Part shown: positions 44,683 to 56,702 of the stretch, one piece after another
Layout: each line of letters opens with the position of its first letter
Numbering within the stretch: the first letter of the stretch is position 1
Notes under the pieces: model-generated
Databases searched by the model: none
Told to the model about the DNA's origin: nothing
The model's input: the letters and a program-made list of their open reading frames with translations, nothing else
Origin: Porodaedalea pini
Taxonomy: Eukaryota > Basidiomycota > Agaricomycetes > Hymenochaetales > Hymenochaetaceae
Direction of reading: 5' to 3'
DNA: 64,000 nt
NCBI GenBank assembly: GCA_002794775.1
Contig: NBAY01000006.1
Span: 124,001 to 188,000, forward strand
Translations under genes and position numbers: made by a program

Positions 44683-46132
44683 GGGGCACATTCTGGCTCC
44701 TCGAAGAAGGCCAGTCGGGAACAACATGTTGCTTCATAAGTACTACTCCATCTCAAGAAGAGATGGCCGCAGATATCTCACCGGCATACCAGGTGAGCGT
44801 ATCCGCCATGCAGGACCACTAGTAGATACACAAGTGTATGTTCATGCAAACAGACTTGAAGATGTCCTTTCAGATCCAGAACAGCAACAGCTGGCAGATT
44901 GATAATGGCCTTCTGCTTCCGTTTTATAATGAAAGACTACGCAAGAAGCATGAATATCATGTGCAAAATTAATAGGCTAGCAGGCCAGAGACAGCTGCAA
45001 GGATGCAGGTTAAAACTGTTTGGCTCCGATCAGCACAGGTCAACGGGCTGTTCTGCGGACTTCCATCAAATCTACAGTATGACTTGCTCGCAGTGGCTGC
45101 GGCTCACTCATTTGCATATGTAGTAAATGATATAGAAATTACTCACACAGCTTCACCTCCTATTGCCATGATTAGAATCTATAGAAGAAACATATTCTGA
45201 CCTCTTCACAGTTAATTCGTACCTTGCTGCATATACAGCGTTTATAAAACTCCTGTAGACCATACAATGCGAGGAAAATCGGCTGGGACCAAGGATATCT
45301 CCCCTAAAGCACTCTGAAAAGTTCTGAGGGAGTCCGTTGGTGGAGACACGTCGTATGCTATCAACCGTTCAGATTTGACTATGGAAGTATAAAAAATTAC
45401 TCCGACCCTGGTATAGTCAAATAGACCGACAGGAGATACAAGTGCTGATACATATATGCTTCAATGGTATCCTGCCGTAAAGAAGAACTGAGGCCACTGA
45501 AGGGGACGACTTGGAAGTGACACCAAATTAGAACTCGGCGCAAGTCGACTCGACGAAGAGTTTTAAATCGCACTCACTTCCCCTCCAGGTTACTTTGCTT
45601 GAGTATACACATTTAATAACAGCAAACTCGTGTCAGAAGATGGGCTTGTAGTCCATTCAACTTTAGTATTGAGATTGGAAAAGGAAGGAGAGATCTCCAA
45701 AACAAGATCGACGGCTAAATATAGTAAGCCTTCGTCAACGCTCACTTCGCTGTTTCGTTCAAACATCTAACAGCTATAGTACCACAATAAAGGTGAAGAG
45801 GATTACTGGGAGACATCATAGCTCGCGCTTGGAGATAGCGCGTAAATTATTATAAGGGTTCAATACATACAGGAGAAAGATTTGCTCAGCGCAATCGACT
45901 TCCGTTCGCCGTGCGGAGGATTCCCTATCCTGAAGAGAAGGGGAAGTGATAATCGACCATTCCCAAGTACAGCTCGTCCCCTATTACAGCACTTGGGTCA
46001 GTCCTCGTACCAAGCGTATGGCGTCAGGGACGGCGACTTACAAAATAACTGTGTCATAGTTAGCACATTGCTCGGCCGCGAACATTATCAGGATGCCCCA
46101 GACACCCTAGTCAATTTCACAGCGCAGCAGCG
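44683..46132. other. Intergenic, no gene recognised
   Basis: 1.45 kb. Short ORFs (for example 44,726-44,902 in frame with a longer antisense shadow) have no motif. The stretch 45,240-45,880 is AT-rich. The right end is probably TilS 3' UTR. Confidence 0.35.
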
Positions 46133-48289
46133 TTACGTCGAATGGTGCCCTAAATTCCTGTTGGAAGTATCTGCATCCAGCATGCGGATGTATTTTATCC
46201 GGACGGCTTCGCGATTACAGGCCGGGCGTGTCCCGTCCTTATTGTTCTCGCCCATCCCGGACTGCGTTCTCGTAGAACCATCGGGCAAAAGGCGCGCGAT
46301 CTCGAGTTCGTGCTCACGCTCATTCTCCTGTCCCTGCGGCTCGCAATCGCCATCGCTGCGAAGCTTCGCTTGGGCGTCCGTTTGTCTCAGAACAATTTTT
46401 GGTAGGAAATACCGCGTGTGAGGAATTATGAGAAGCCTGGCAGGCGCTTGGCCTTCTGAGATTTCCCCGCGCTGGTTGGCTATCTGTACAAGCGCGTTGA
46501 GCGCATCTGACAGGAATAGACGGGGCCTGATGTGCAGGAGGAAGCGACAGTCGTAGAGTATTTCCACAGAAGAATCTTGTGAGAGTGCGGAAAGGACCGA
46601 CGGCGTGATATCAAGTTCCAGAGGGTTCGCCGCAAAGTCCCCGTAGCGCCGGATCGGAGACTGGCGTGAAGCCATCCACCCTGTTTCGTGGAAAATTGAG
46701 CTCTCTCTTTCTGTGAATTTCATTTTTGTAACTCGAGTAATATGCACTGGTGTCCACACGACACCGCCGCCTGCAACAAACTTCATACCAGGCATGTCTT
46801 CTGCCAGGAATTCTCCAGATATGCTTAGGTCGTCTGAAATTCGCTGCAAACTAGCCGTCCGTCGACCGGCTTCGGCTCGGGGAGAACCCCAGGGAGAAGG
46901 AGAAACGAACCGCAGAACGCGACGAATAATCTCAAGTCGGACCGACTTGTCTGTCACACGCGAGAACGCATCTCTGGAGAGAAGGATCGTGGACGCTGGC
47001 GAAATACGCAGGCACTTCTTCAATTGAATGGATGCTAGTTTGCGGGTACAGATTGAGCACTTCGCTTCATCCCAAGACGACTAGAGATTACCTTCGTGGT
47101 TAAGATTATCGACGAAGTCCGATATCGATTCAACAGCAGATCTTAATTGTGTGAGGGAAATGGTGCCATCTTCTTGGGGAGGGTCATGCGTCTGCTGGGT
47201 GCCATTGCCGGAGACTGCTACTCTCGCTGCCATATCCAGCAGCGCCTTTGTTCCTTGAGCTAAGCCTTCCTGGTACTCGTGACTTTGGTAAAAGGGGTTT
47301 GGTAATTAAGAAGCATACTGACCGACGGGGTGTCTCCGAGCAAGTGTCGAATCCGATTTCGAAGTGCGACATCAGGTTGGAAGTTCGTTTTGTCGACAAC
47401 GTATTCCAGTCCATTTGCTTGGCAGGTAGCTACGAGCCTTTCCTATAGATACATATACCTTCAGCATTATGGCCTTGGCTAAGGTTGGATCAGCAACAAA
47501 AGTCCTACTTACTTTCGGCACACGCAGCAAGGGTCGTATAATCCACCGGCTCATCCCATGCTGTCCTGCCCAACCTAGACTCTCTGGTCCTGTGCCAAAT
47601 CCCATGCCCCACAAGCGTCGCGCCTGCATACCCGCAGCGCCAACTTCAGCACTGCCCCGGGCAATGCGAAGGAGCGCAGTCTCGACCTGGTCGTCCGCAT
47701 GATGCCCGAACGCAATTGTTGAAACGCCCTCTTCCCGCAACGCCGAGAGTAAAAGGTGGTATCGTGCCTTCCGAGCTGTATTCTCGAAGGGAGAGTTTCC
47801 AGAGGGGATTGCTGGGAAGGGGGAGACACCCCACGGAATCTTGAGTACGATATGCTTGACTCGGAGTGAGGCCGCGATAGCGGCACATTTCTCAGTCATT
47901 TGACTCGATGCTGCTTGAAGGCCGTGGTCTATTGTCACTGCAACAATACTTTCGAGCTTCCCGTCTTCACTCGCATTACTTCTGGTCAGATGCTTAAGCA
48001 GGTACAGAAGACATGTTGAATCCGGTCCCCCGGAGAAAGCAACTGCTACTCAATGCGATGAGCAACTCATATGAAGTTTAGAGAAAATATGTTAATAGTT
48101 ACCTATCTTTTCTTTCTGCTCTTGAAAAGGCACGCACCGCTGAAAATGTCTTTGGAATTCATTTGAAGAGATGGGCTCTGCATGTTTGTGAGCAAATCTT
48201 GAAGCATGAAAACTATGCGTTTGCCCAGATATTGCAGGTGATATGGTCAGGGTCTGATTACTTCTGATAAATATCAACGGTTTTAGCAT
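46133..48289 (-). CDS. tilS: tRNA(Ile)-lysidine synthase-like PP-loop ATPase (TilS), probably mitochondrial
   Basis: ATP-dependent ligase that attaches lysine to C34 of tRNA-Ile(CAU), here probably in mitochondria. The N-terminus MLKPLIFIRSNQTLTI... is basic with few acidic residues, compatible with import. The PP-loop AVAFSGGPDSTCLLYLLKHL (about 48,000-48,045) is followed by VTIDHGLQAASSQ, FENTARKARYHLL and FGHHADDQVETALLRIARGS, all core TilS motifs, then WIIRPLLRVPK. After introns, ERLVATCQANGLEYVVD and DVALRNRIRHLL complete the catalytic region. The long C-terminal part (46,133-47,030; SRDAFSRVTDKSVRLEIIRR) corresponds to the helical accessory domain, with a Glu-rich insertion near the end. 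It is divergent from ARC40 with 210 bp between ATGs. Confidence 0.85.
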
Positions 48290-48499
48290 ATTATACCATA
48301 CCAAATATCACTCTCGGTGCGGAAAAGCAAGAGGATTGAGGTGAGTGAATGAGTTTGAGTTTCAACTTGAACGCGACAACTTGAAGATGCGTCTGGATCA
48401 CGGTGCCATATCGGAGCGCCTCACTTGCTTCCAAACCGCCATCTTTCCGCAGTAGTCGACTGCTGAGTCCTCTGCGGCATTTCTAACTACGCACACCTA
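48290..48499. promoter_or_regulatory. Likely bidirectional promoter, tilS / ARC40
   Basis: 210 bp separate divergent start codons. No diagnostic element was identified. Assigned from geometry only. Confidence 0.4.
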
Positions 48500-49934
48500 A
48501 TGGCTACTCCAGAAGAGTATCCTATCGCACAAGCTCCCATCTCGGCTCACGCGTTCAGCGCTGACCGCCAGGGTGAGTCCGATGCGTAGTCAGTGATTGT
48601 TGAATCTCTAACTTACCTACTTTGCAGAGGTTTGCCTGAGCTTGAACTCGAACGAGGCACAGATTCTGCGAAAGCAGGGGCATGAGTGGAAAGCAGTCGA
48701 GACGCTTGCTGAGGTGTGTAACATCAATTGCACGAATATCTTACATGACTCATAATTCATACATGACTGTACGCAGCATGATAAAGTGATCACCTCGATC
48801 GACTGGGCGCCGAACTCGAACCGCATCGTCACTGCATCGCAAGACAGGAATGCGTATGTATGGTCACAAGCGCTCGATCCACAGACTGGTCATTTGGTGT
48901 GGAAGCCGACACTCGTCCTCCTGCGTATCAACCGCGCTGCGACCTACGTGCGGTGGAGCCCCAATGAGGACAAGTTCGCTGTCGCAAGCGGTGCTCGGTC
49001 AGTTGTCATTCTATTCGTAGCTACCATTACGAGATTCTTAATTTTATGGGTTTAATAGTGCTATTGCGATTTGCTCATTTGATCCGGAAAGCGACTGGTG
49101 GGTGTCCAAGCAGCTGAAGAAGCCAATCCGGTCTACCGTGCTGGCGATCGACTGGCATCCGAACAATGTTCTACTTGCATCCGGCAGCGCAGACATGAAG
49201 GCGCGCGTTTTCTCAGCTTATATCAAAGACGTCGACAAGAAGCCCCAGGCGTCGGTCTGGGGCGAGAAACTGCCCTTCAACACACTCTGCGGCGAGTATA
49301 GCACCTCCAGCAGTGGCTGGGTACACAGCGTTGGATTCTCACCCTCTGGTGACGTTCTGGCCTTTGCTAGTATGTGCTTTGTATCTAGCTAGCCGGGATA
49401 TACGTTCTGATAAGACATGAATTAGGCCATGATTCTTCGATTACAGTCGTCTACCCCGCCGGACCAGCTGTGTTCACTATCAAGCAATCGACTCTTCCTT
49501 ACGTGTCTCTCTGTTGGACCTCCGAAGATGCGCTCGTCGCCGCTGGTCATGATTGCCAGCCCGTGCTTTTTCAGGGTTCTGAAGCAGGTTGGAGGGCCGT
49601 TGGTAGCCTCGATGACACGACTGCGCCCAAGTCGTCCGGTGTAGGACGTGCATCGCCCGTCGGACGTCTGAATAGCGCTGCGTTCAACACGTTCCGCAAT
49701 GCGGACATGCGCGGCCAGACGAGCTCGCCTGGCCTTCCGGGCGCCGGCGCAAGCGGAGACGCGGAACTGCAGACCGTGCATCAGAACACGATCTTAAGCG
49801 TGCGTGCGTACGAGGGCACCCCTGGCCAGGTGTCGCGTGTCAGCACGAGTGGTGTCGATGGGAAGCTCGTCATTTGGCATGTCGCGGCCGCCAGCGGAGG
49901 GCTTGCGGGCAGGATGGGCGCACTGCGCTTGTAG
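48500..49934 (+). CDS. ARC40: Arp2/3 complex subunit ARPC1/ARC40 (WD40)
   Basis: WD40 subunit that anchors the Arp2/3 actin-nucleating complex at cortical patches. The start [20 protein letters not shown] (48,500) splices into [20 protein letters not shown], and then [20 protein letters not shown]. Blades include [35 protein letters not shown], the join [78 protein letters not shown] and [32 protein letters not shown] and [10 protein letters not shown] form the family insertion between the last two blades. It ends [20 protein letters not shown] with a short tail. Five exons with short introns. The order and spacing fit the usual length of about 370-380 residues. Confidence 0.93.
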
Positions 49935-49991
49935 AGTGTATAAAGTACAGTGCATGTAGTTGTACAAAGGATCGAATACAAATCAAAATCG

Positions 49992-50437
49992 TCATCGTTG
50001 AATTGTCGTGTCGGCGGTGGTATCGAAGGAGAGAGAAGGTTCTGATACGGGTTGTTCGTTGATGACACCCCACACCGATGCTTTGAACTGTCTTCTGGTT
50101 AGCATGTACGCATTTCGAGATCAGACATCCTTACCAGAGTCAGTACAAGCCCCATTTTTGTCTCCAGTGTGCGCAGTTGGTTAAGAAGTCGCTGATCGGG
50201 CTCCTCGCTCAATTGGCGCGTCTTTGCTAGGAGCTGTAGAAAGCATAGGCACTTAGGCGTAAACTTATAGCTCAAATAAACACCTACAATCTTGACTTGC
50301 TGCGAGAGCTTCGCGTATTCCCAGAGCACTTCTGCCTCGAGCTGCGAGAGAGATGGGTGCCCGTCATAGGGATTGACCTCGAAGATCTCGTTGCTCGGAT
50401 CCATGTTGGCCATGGTCGTGGTCGGAAACTGAGCCAT
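49992..50437 (-). CDS. DAD3: DASH complex subunit DAD3
   Basis: Small kinetochore protein of the fungal DASH/Dam1 ring that couples chromosomes to microtubules. Three exons: MAQFPTTTMANMDPSNEIFE and HPSLSQLEAEVLWEYAKLSQ ending in QVKI; then LLAKTRQLSEEPDQRLLNQL, RTLETKMGLVLTL; then FKASVWGVINEQPVSEPSLS with a stop at 49,992. The pattern H-P-x-L-S-x-L-E-x-E-V-L-x-E-Y, followed by E-x-K-x-G-L-V-x-T-L-x-K-x-S-V, is diagnostic of Dad3. Both introns are GT-AG (GTAGGT/ACAG; GTAAGG/ACAG) and in phase 0. The gene is convergent with ARC40, only 57 bp from its stop. An ACGCGACGCGT element lies 14-24 bp upstream of the ATG. A weaker second ATG (MANMD) is 8 codons downstream. Confidence 0.9.
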
Positions 50438-50450
50438 GTCTTGGGCTCAG

Positions 50451-50461
50451 ACGCGACGCGT
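50451..50461 (-). promoter_or_regulatory. MluI cell-cycle box-like element before DAD3
   Basis: ACGCGACGCGT, an overlapping pair of CGCG cores with one full ACGCGT (50,456-50,461), sits 14 bp before the DAD3 start. ACGCGT is the MBF site of fungal G1/S genes. A cell-cycle role suits a kinetochore gene, but it could also simply be leader sequence. Confidence 0.4.
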
Positions 50462-50539
50462 CCATCAATTGATGGCCCTCACTCTCTTACTCCCATCATC
50501 CCATCGTGGGAACATTTGCGCTGAGACCTGACTCCGTCG

Positions 50540-51238
50540 ATGACGCGCGATCCCTCCATGCATTTTTGCAGAACTACTCTCCGTTTTAATCACGTCCTTG
50601 ACCGCATCATATCAGCAGTCTTGGATCTTAGATCGTCATTGGCGCCACCATTGTGTCGCCCCCTTACCTTGCATCGTACCTCGCCTTGTCGCAGACGCCA
50701 CAGCCGTCGCCAGGCCAGACACCTCAAACCATCGACCCTACCTGAGCCTCCTGCCTCGGATAGGGAAACTTTCCACTTTATACACCGTCGCCTGCTTGCC
50801 GCAGCGACACGACACACCTCATCGCCCCCATCGCCTTCGGCCTCATTGGTCGAAATCATTACCGAACTTCGGGCCTTATCGGCTGACCAGAACAATAACT
50901 TCCAACCGGCTTTCGTCGGTTACCACACACCTCCGGACGTACAACCCGGTCTGCCGTCGTTTGTCGGCTTCCATCCTCTCAACCCTCGCGTGAAACCTTT
51001 CATACCTGCGCCGGGTTTATCCTATGAATTAGCTATGATGCATGGACAACGTCCTCCTGACCTGTCGCATCTCTCTTCTTATGATTTTGTTTTCCCTTTC
51101 AACTTCGATTATCTAACATACTACGAATATGCCGCTTCCCTCCAATTTGAGTATGAGGACATTATCTCATCATGCCCCATCTCTTTCCATCACTTTATCC
51201 CTCGGTATATCCACCGACAGCGCATACATTCTGCATAG
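50540..51238 (+). CDS. Hypothetical protein, 232 codons, weak support
   Basis: A single uninterrupted ORF divergent from DAD3 (about 100 bp between starts). The first third is Arg/His/Pro-rich and looks non-coding in character. The second half is more protein-like: FQPAFVGYHTPPD and LPSFVGFHPLNP form a near-repeat, followed by a Tyr/Phe-rich stretch FVFPFNFDYLTYYEYAASLQ. No domain, signal peptide or membrane segment is recognised. It may be a lineage-specific gene or chance open frame. Confidence 0.3.
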   Translation: MTRDPSMHFCRTTLRFNHVLDRIISAVLDLRSSLAPPLCRPLTLHRTSPCRRRHSRRQARHLKPSTLPEPPASDRETFHFIHRRLLAAATRHTSSPPSPSASLVEIITELRALSADQNNNFQPAFVGYHTPPDVQPGLPSFVGFHPLNPRVKPFIPAPGLSYELAMMHGQRPPDLSHLSSYDFVFPFNFDYLTYYEYAASLQFEYEDIISSCPISFHHFIPRYIHRQRIHSA

Positions 51239-53480
51239 TACATTTTGTGCCTCGACATGGGCAGCCTCACAGATACGTTCAGTCCTTTTTCGGTCCGTAG
51301 CGGTTGGATCTGCTTGTAGTAGATAGCAGAGATTATAAAATGGCCCTCACGTGAGCAACGCATCACATTTTTCATTATTTTCCTTTACTAATACTACTAG
51401 TATTTGTTTGTTTCTTGTTTCCTGCACAGTCAACTTATTATTAGGCTTGAAGTTTGAGAGCACGGGATCTACTAGTGTGTGCTGTATAGGACCCCATGTC
51501 TGCCTCTCAACTGGTTTTCTCTTGGTTCCCCTCCGTCCTTACTTGCAAACTCACCCAAGCTGATGTCTCTACACTATTCTCTACATGGTTCGTCTTTGGC
51601 ACTTTCTTGCGTTATAAATTCTATCAAGTTTGACGTTGTCTATAGTTATCCGTAAACATGACGTGACTTGGGCATCAAGAGTCCATAGCAGACTGCCAGA
51701 CCTTTATGTAAAGGTGAGGCTCGAAGTCGTCAGCAAGTGAACACGGACAATCAAGAAGAACGCATCGCCCACTTGGAATGACACTCTTACGTTGTAAGTG
51801 CATGTAGTTTCTTGTTCCCAAGCATCTCAATAACACGCGCGCAGCTCGTCCTTAGATACAACGACTGATGTTACAGTCAAAGTGAAACACAGATCAGCCT
51901 GGTCGTCAGATCCATGCGTGAGCTATATTGTCATAAGTCTTCTTGAACTTTTGGACGACTGCAAGAATGGCGGAGGTAATCCGCAGCTCCGATCGTTGTG
52001 CATGCGCAGCTTCTAACCCTTCTCCGTCACTAGCCCAATTAAACCTCATTTCTCTGCACGGCAAAGCATCCGAAGCGCCCGCGGGTGTTATTTATTTATG
52101 ACTCCGGACCGATAACGAGTGCCACTCTTGATGACGGGGCAGCCAGAAATAATGTAAAGCTGCACAAAGTCTCACGGTCAACAGAAGCTGCAGAGTTCAC
52201 TGCTCGATCATTGACAGTACCTCTCAGCTGAGCGAGGAGATCGATCTGTGTCTATGTCTTGGGAGTCTTCTCTCAAAGTTGAATGCATGCATTGATGATC
52301 TATCGAATTAAGAATCTAATTCTTGACACTGTGCATTGTTGATAGTCAAGCTCGACTAGATTCACCCATACCTGAACTACACGTGGTAGCTGACTTCAGT
52401 TATATACAAGGTACGCTCCGAGTCAGCGCGGCACTTACTGCGTATATGATACCTTAAAGGGACGTTTCTGCGCAAGTATCTCGAACCAGTTCAAAGCTAA
52501 CAAGATGGTCGTCGATCCGTATCACATGGAAGGTCCTGGGCTTCGTCCGTGACGCGCAGTCACTTCTTGAAACCACTTCGAAAACAAATCATCAAACTGC
52601 TGAAGCAAACTACTGGATGTTGTCTTTTGCTAAACATGACATCCGTGTGGGTTTTGCTGGTGAGTCTATTTGTCTATGTAGGGACCTGCAGGGTAATGAC
52701 CTTTTTGCTAGGACGAATACTATTTGGTTCGAGCAGCAACGGGAAGATAAAGGAGATCCACCAGTCTTTCATGCCCCTCAACAGAACTCCCAACTCAGGC
52801 ATCACTCTTTACACTGCCTTTGTTTCGGCACGGATGTCTCGTAAAGTCAATGGTTTGAATCTCATACAAGAACCTCAATCCAGACATGAAGTGAGAACCA
52901 TTCTCCCTTCCATAACCATTATCTGAGGTTCGTCAAGAGATTCCATCAAAGACATCATCTTTGAAGATGTAGCAGCTTGTTGCTGGACTGCTTACATGAT
53001 ATCTACAACCACGGTGCTTTGTCCATCAATTTATAAGGTTATGGCATGCCTTTCAAAAGTGCATCAGCATGCAACAAGCGATGTGATGTTAGCTTCAGAA
53101 AATGTATTGCATGTGTGCGTATTAACCACAATCATGCATAGTGGTCAAAGGAGAATCTGAGACTCAGACGCGTTCGAAGACGCGACTCGGACGCGTCCAT
53201 CATACCGTGACTGATGGCTCTCACGTGCACCGTGACACTAGTCAGACAAAATGCGGAAATATTCATTCATATATATTTCTTCGCAGCGGCCAGCCTGCTG
53301 CTGTCCACTTGAAAGGCCTTAATTCTGTGCTCGACCCTATCTTCATAAAGCAGACTCGAGCGATTGTCTCATAGGCTTAAGGTCCTGTGAAGACTGCACT
53401 TACTAATCAGCATGTCTTGATAAAGAGACCTAACTCTCAGATCATTCTCTATCGAATTCAGAACGGACACTACCACTAGT
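51239..53480. other. Intergenic region with a possible gene remnant
   Basis: 2.2 kb with no recognised gene. Between about 52,459 and 52,844 one plus-strand frame stays open for roughly 128 codons, containing GFVRDAQSLLETTSKTNHQT and AEANYWMLSFAKHDIRVGF, which read like a helical protein segment, but there is no ATG until 52,617. ACGCGT sequences lie at 53,168 and 53,191 upstream of the hydrolase gene, within a short segment that resembles 50,446-50,484. Confidence 0.35.
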
Positions 53481-54822
53481 ATGAGCCCGTTCAACGGATT
53501 CGAAACAAAATATACCGACTGCCCGTCGGGCGCGCGCGTATTCTCCTTTTACAAGGCGAACGAGGGGAGCGACGATACGCTCCCCGTACTCGTCCTGCTT
53601 CATGGGTACCCACAAAACAGCCTTATGTTCAAGCATTTCGTCGATGAGATCCCGCCGAAGTGGCGCGTTCTTGTTCCGGACCTTCCAGGGTATGCCGTCA
53701 CGGTCCCCTCTTCAACTATCCCTATGCATTTTACAAACAAACTGCTTATTTTTTTCTAAACCTTATTTCGGGCACGCATGTATCGCGTATATCGGGATGC
53801 TTGCTACAGATACGGCAACAGCACGAAACCCGTCTCAAACGACTCGTATGCGCACTCCAAGCGTGCTTGGGGGGAGGACGTCGTGCATGTCGTGGACGCG
53901 CTCTTCGGCGAGGGTACACCTATTCTGCCGGTCGGCCACGATCGCGGCGCGCGTCTCGCGTACCGCCTCGCGCTCGATTATGGAGTGAGACGAGTGAAGG
54001 CGGCGGCGTGCCTCGACATTGTGCCGACAATCCATGTCTGGGACGCCATGCGTCTTGAGAAAGCGCATGTGGAAACGAGGCGCTCGCATCATTGGGTACG
54101 CGTCGCCCATTTCTCTTGCAAATCTAGATCCCCCCCCCCCCCTCTCTACCTGTCTTTCTTTGTCGCGAAATGAAAGACAAGGAGAGAATATAATCTAATC
54201 GGGACTTTACGTGCGTTGTAGATTACCCTCGCGGCGCCGCGTCCGCTGCCTGAGACGATGATTTCCGCCAACAGGCGCTTTTACTACGAGTATACAATCA
54301 CAGGCTGGGCGGGCTCAGGCATGAAAGACCCCAAGCTCGAGTGGATCCGCGATGCGGTCGACCCGTACCTCGATGGGGAGCACGGCTACGACAGGATCGT
54401 CGCTGCATGCGAAGACGTGCGTTGGCTCCTTTTCCTCTCCTTTCCTTTCCTTTCCTTTCAAATCAAGGGATTCGACGAGTTTGCAATATCCCACTCATTT
54501 GCATACTGATCATACTTGTGATTGGAAGTACCGCGCCGGCGCGACGCATGACGTCAACGACGACAAGAACAGCGCGCTCAACCCGCTCACGCGGCCCGCG
54601 ACAGGCGCCCCACCAGCATTTGACTGCCCACTCCTGATTCTCTACTCGTATCACCTTGGCCGGCGCTTTGACGTCGGCGGCGTCTGGCGCGCTCTCGGGT
54701 TGCCGGACAAGGTGTCGGTTCATCAGATTGGCGACGAGACGACTGGCCACTTCCTTGTGAATGAGCGTCCAGAGGACACGGGAAGGCTCCTGCGCGAATG
54801 GCTTGACACGCTCGGCTTCTAG
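53481..54822 (+). CDS. Alpha/beta hydrolase, epoxide hydrolase / haloacetate dehalogenase type
   Basis: Probable cytosolic hydrolase using an Asp nucleophile. Exon 1 MSPFNGFETKYTDCPSGARV leads to VLLHGYPQNSLMFKHFVDEI, with the H-G-x-P oxyanion motif, and VLVPDLPG. An intron of about 120 bp joins to the block YGNSTKPVSND. Next come DVVHVVDALFGEGTPILPVG and GHDRGARLAYRLALDYG: the nucleophile elbow G-H-D-R-G is typical of fluoroacetate dehalogenases and epoxide hydrolases. The lid region contains RRFYYEYTITGWAG. The catalytic acid/His end reads CPLLILYSYHLGRRFDVGGV and ETTGHFLVNERPEDTGRLL, with the H of G-H-F. Introns 2 and 3 (about 54,096-54,222 and 54,418-54,529) are longer than the local norm and include a C-run. 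The substrate cannot be inferred. Confidence 0.85.
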
Positions 54823-55153
54823 TCTATCGATGCTTGGAAGCCGATCAAACTGAGGATCGGTCAATGAATGAAGAAGCGGGATAAGTTAGTCTATTCGTTG
54901 TGTCGCCGATCAACCCAGAAGCCAAACATCATTACGAAGTGTACACTACTAAGAAATATACATGTAAACAAAAGGACCGGAGCGTGCGCGTTGCTCTGCA
55001 GTTCTATGTATATGCCTGTGCGTAGCGTCATCAATCAATCCGATCCAAGAGCACTAAGCCATTGTCCAAGATGATTCTAAAAATTGCGGGGGTATAGCAA
55101 GATAGATAAATAAAAAAACAAGATTTGCTTTTGAAATCGGATGGAGCATGCGT
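54823..55153. other. Intergenic between convergent genes
   Basis: 331 bp between the hydrolase stop (+) and the dehydrogenase stop (-), presumably both 3' UTRs. Nothing else recognised. Confidence 0.5.
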
Positions 55154-56702
55154 CTAGATAACGCAGTAGCCGCCGTCGACGCGCACCTCGGTGCCCGTGA
55201 CGAACTTGGAGGCGTCACTGGCGAGAAAGATGACGGCGCCCTTGAGGTCCTCAGGGTCACCCATCTTTATTGAAGCGGAGGCAGGATCAGTATGGAGAGG
55301 TCAGGCGTTCGGTTTGAAACACGTACCCTGCCCATCGGCGTCAGCGCTTCCCAAGTGCGCTGTGGAGAAATGCATGTTAGCACCGGCAGCGCAATTCGGA
55401 ACAGAATAATTTGGTACCTTCAGCTCCTGATCATGCTCGAGAATAGTCCTCGTTAACTTCGTAAGCATGTATCCCGGGCTAGAGCATATAGTCAGGCGGG
55501 AGGACTTGGCAGAGAGCAGATGACGAGTCACCTGAGAGTGTTGACACGGACGCCCTTCTTCGCCCACTCGACTGCCAAACTTGACGCCATATGTCTTACA
55601 GCTAAGACACGCGTGATGAGCACAAGTTGCGGGAGCCGGAACGGATATGACGAGCTGTATACGTACCCGCCTTCGAAGCATTGTAGGGCGTCTGCGGTTG
55701 AGGAACATTGACGACCTGTGCACGTTCAAATTAGCCGAGTACTCTTCATGCGTCATGTGGATAGAAGAATAAGCTCACCTGAGCACTCATGCTGGCAACG
55801 AGGACGATTGATCCCCCACCGTCTGGGATCATGCGGCGTGCGGCCTCGCGTGCGGTGAAGAAGGCACCATGGACGTTGATATCATACAACCGTTTGATAC
55901 GATCGAAGGGGTAACTTAAATAAAGATTAGACGTTTCAGAGAAGAGATGAAATTGGAATGACGACATACTCGAAGGCGGAGTAGTTCTCGACGATACCTG
56001 CGAGAGACACGTCAGAGGCCGAACAAGAACAGCGAATTGGTATCAGTACGAACCGGCCGATGCCACGACAGAGTCTATACGCCCGAACTCGTCGGTAGCA
56101 ACCTTGAAAGCCTTTTGCACAGACACTTCAGAGGATACGTCACATCCAACACCGATTATGTTGAGCGAGCCCTTCTCTGCTTTGCCATTGCCCTCTGGGG
56201 AAATATTATGCATGAGAAAACGCGCAAAGGTTCTTTGCTTTCTGAAGAACGTACCAAATTCGGCCTTGAGCTCTGCCGCGGCACGCTGTGCCTCTTCTTC
56301 CTTGAGATCGACGATTGCAAGGGAACTGCAACCACTGTAGAATACATTAGACGCGGGAATGCGTACAGATTTTTAAGGAAGAGAGGGGGAGAGGGAAAAA
56401 AGACACGTACGACTCAACGAAAGCGCGACAGAACTCGTTACCCAAACCTCTTGCTGCGCCCGTGATGAGAGCGGCCTGAAACGGAGAACGGTCATCAGAG
56501 TCGCGGTCACTACATGGTATGGAAAGGCTACCTTGTTCTGCATCGAGAACGTGGGGAGGGTCAGCGGGGCGAAGGTTGCGGCCGTGCTGGATGGCCTGGA
56601 GCGGGCCGCACCGGGGCGGGCGAGGGCTCTCGAGGAGGATGGTGTGGCGGCTCTGCGCACGCTGGGGATGACGGGAAACCGCAGATGGCGTGAAGAGAAC
56701 AT
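55154..56702 (-). CDS. Short-chain dehydrogenase/reductase with mitochondrial-type leader
   Basis: NAD(P)-dependent oxidoreductase of the classical SDR fold, closest in pattern to fungal sugar-alcohol dehydrogenases (mannitol/arabinitol/sorbose reductase group). The N-terminus MFSSRHLRFPVIPSVRRAAT and following 30 residues are Arg/Ser-rich with no acidic residues, suggesting mitochondrial import. MQNKV joins across an intron to ALITGAARGLGNEFCRAF, the T-G-x3-G-x-G nucleotide-binding loop. After further exons come YDINVHGAFFTAREAARRMI, GGGSIVLVASMSAQ (active-site Ser), then PYNASKAAVRHMASSLAVEW with the Y-x3-K dyad, GVRVNTLSPGYMLT, and the C-terminus FVTGTEVRVDGGYCVI. About eight exons. The start at 56,702 was preferred over ORF extensions because it begins the leader. 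Confidence 0.88.

Noticed and set aside
50590..50895. Minus-strand ORF opposite the 232-codon hypothetical
   Set aside because: Arg-rich, no motif, mirrors the low-complexity start of the plus-strand ORF.
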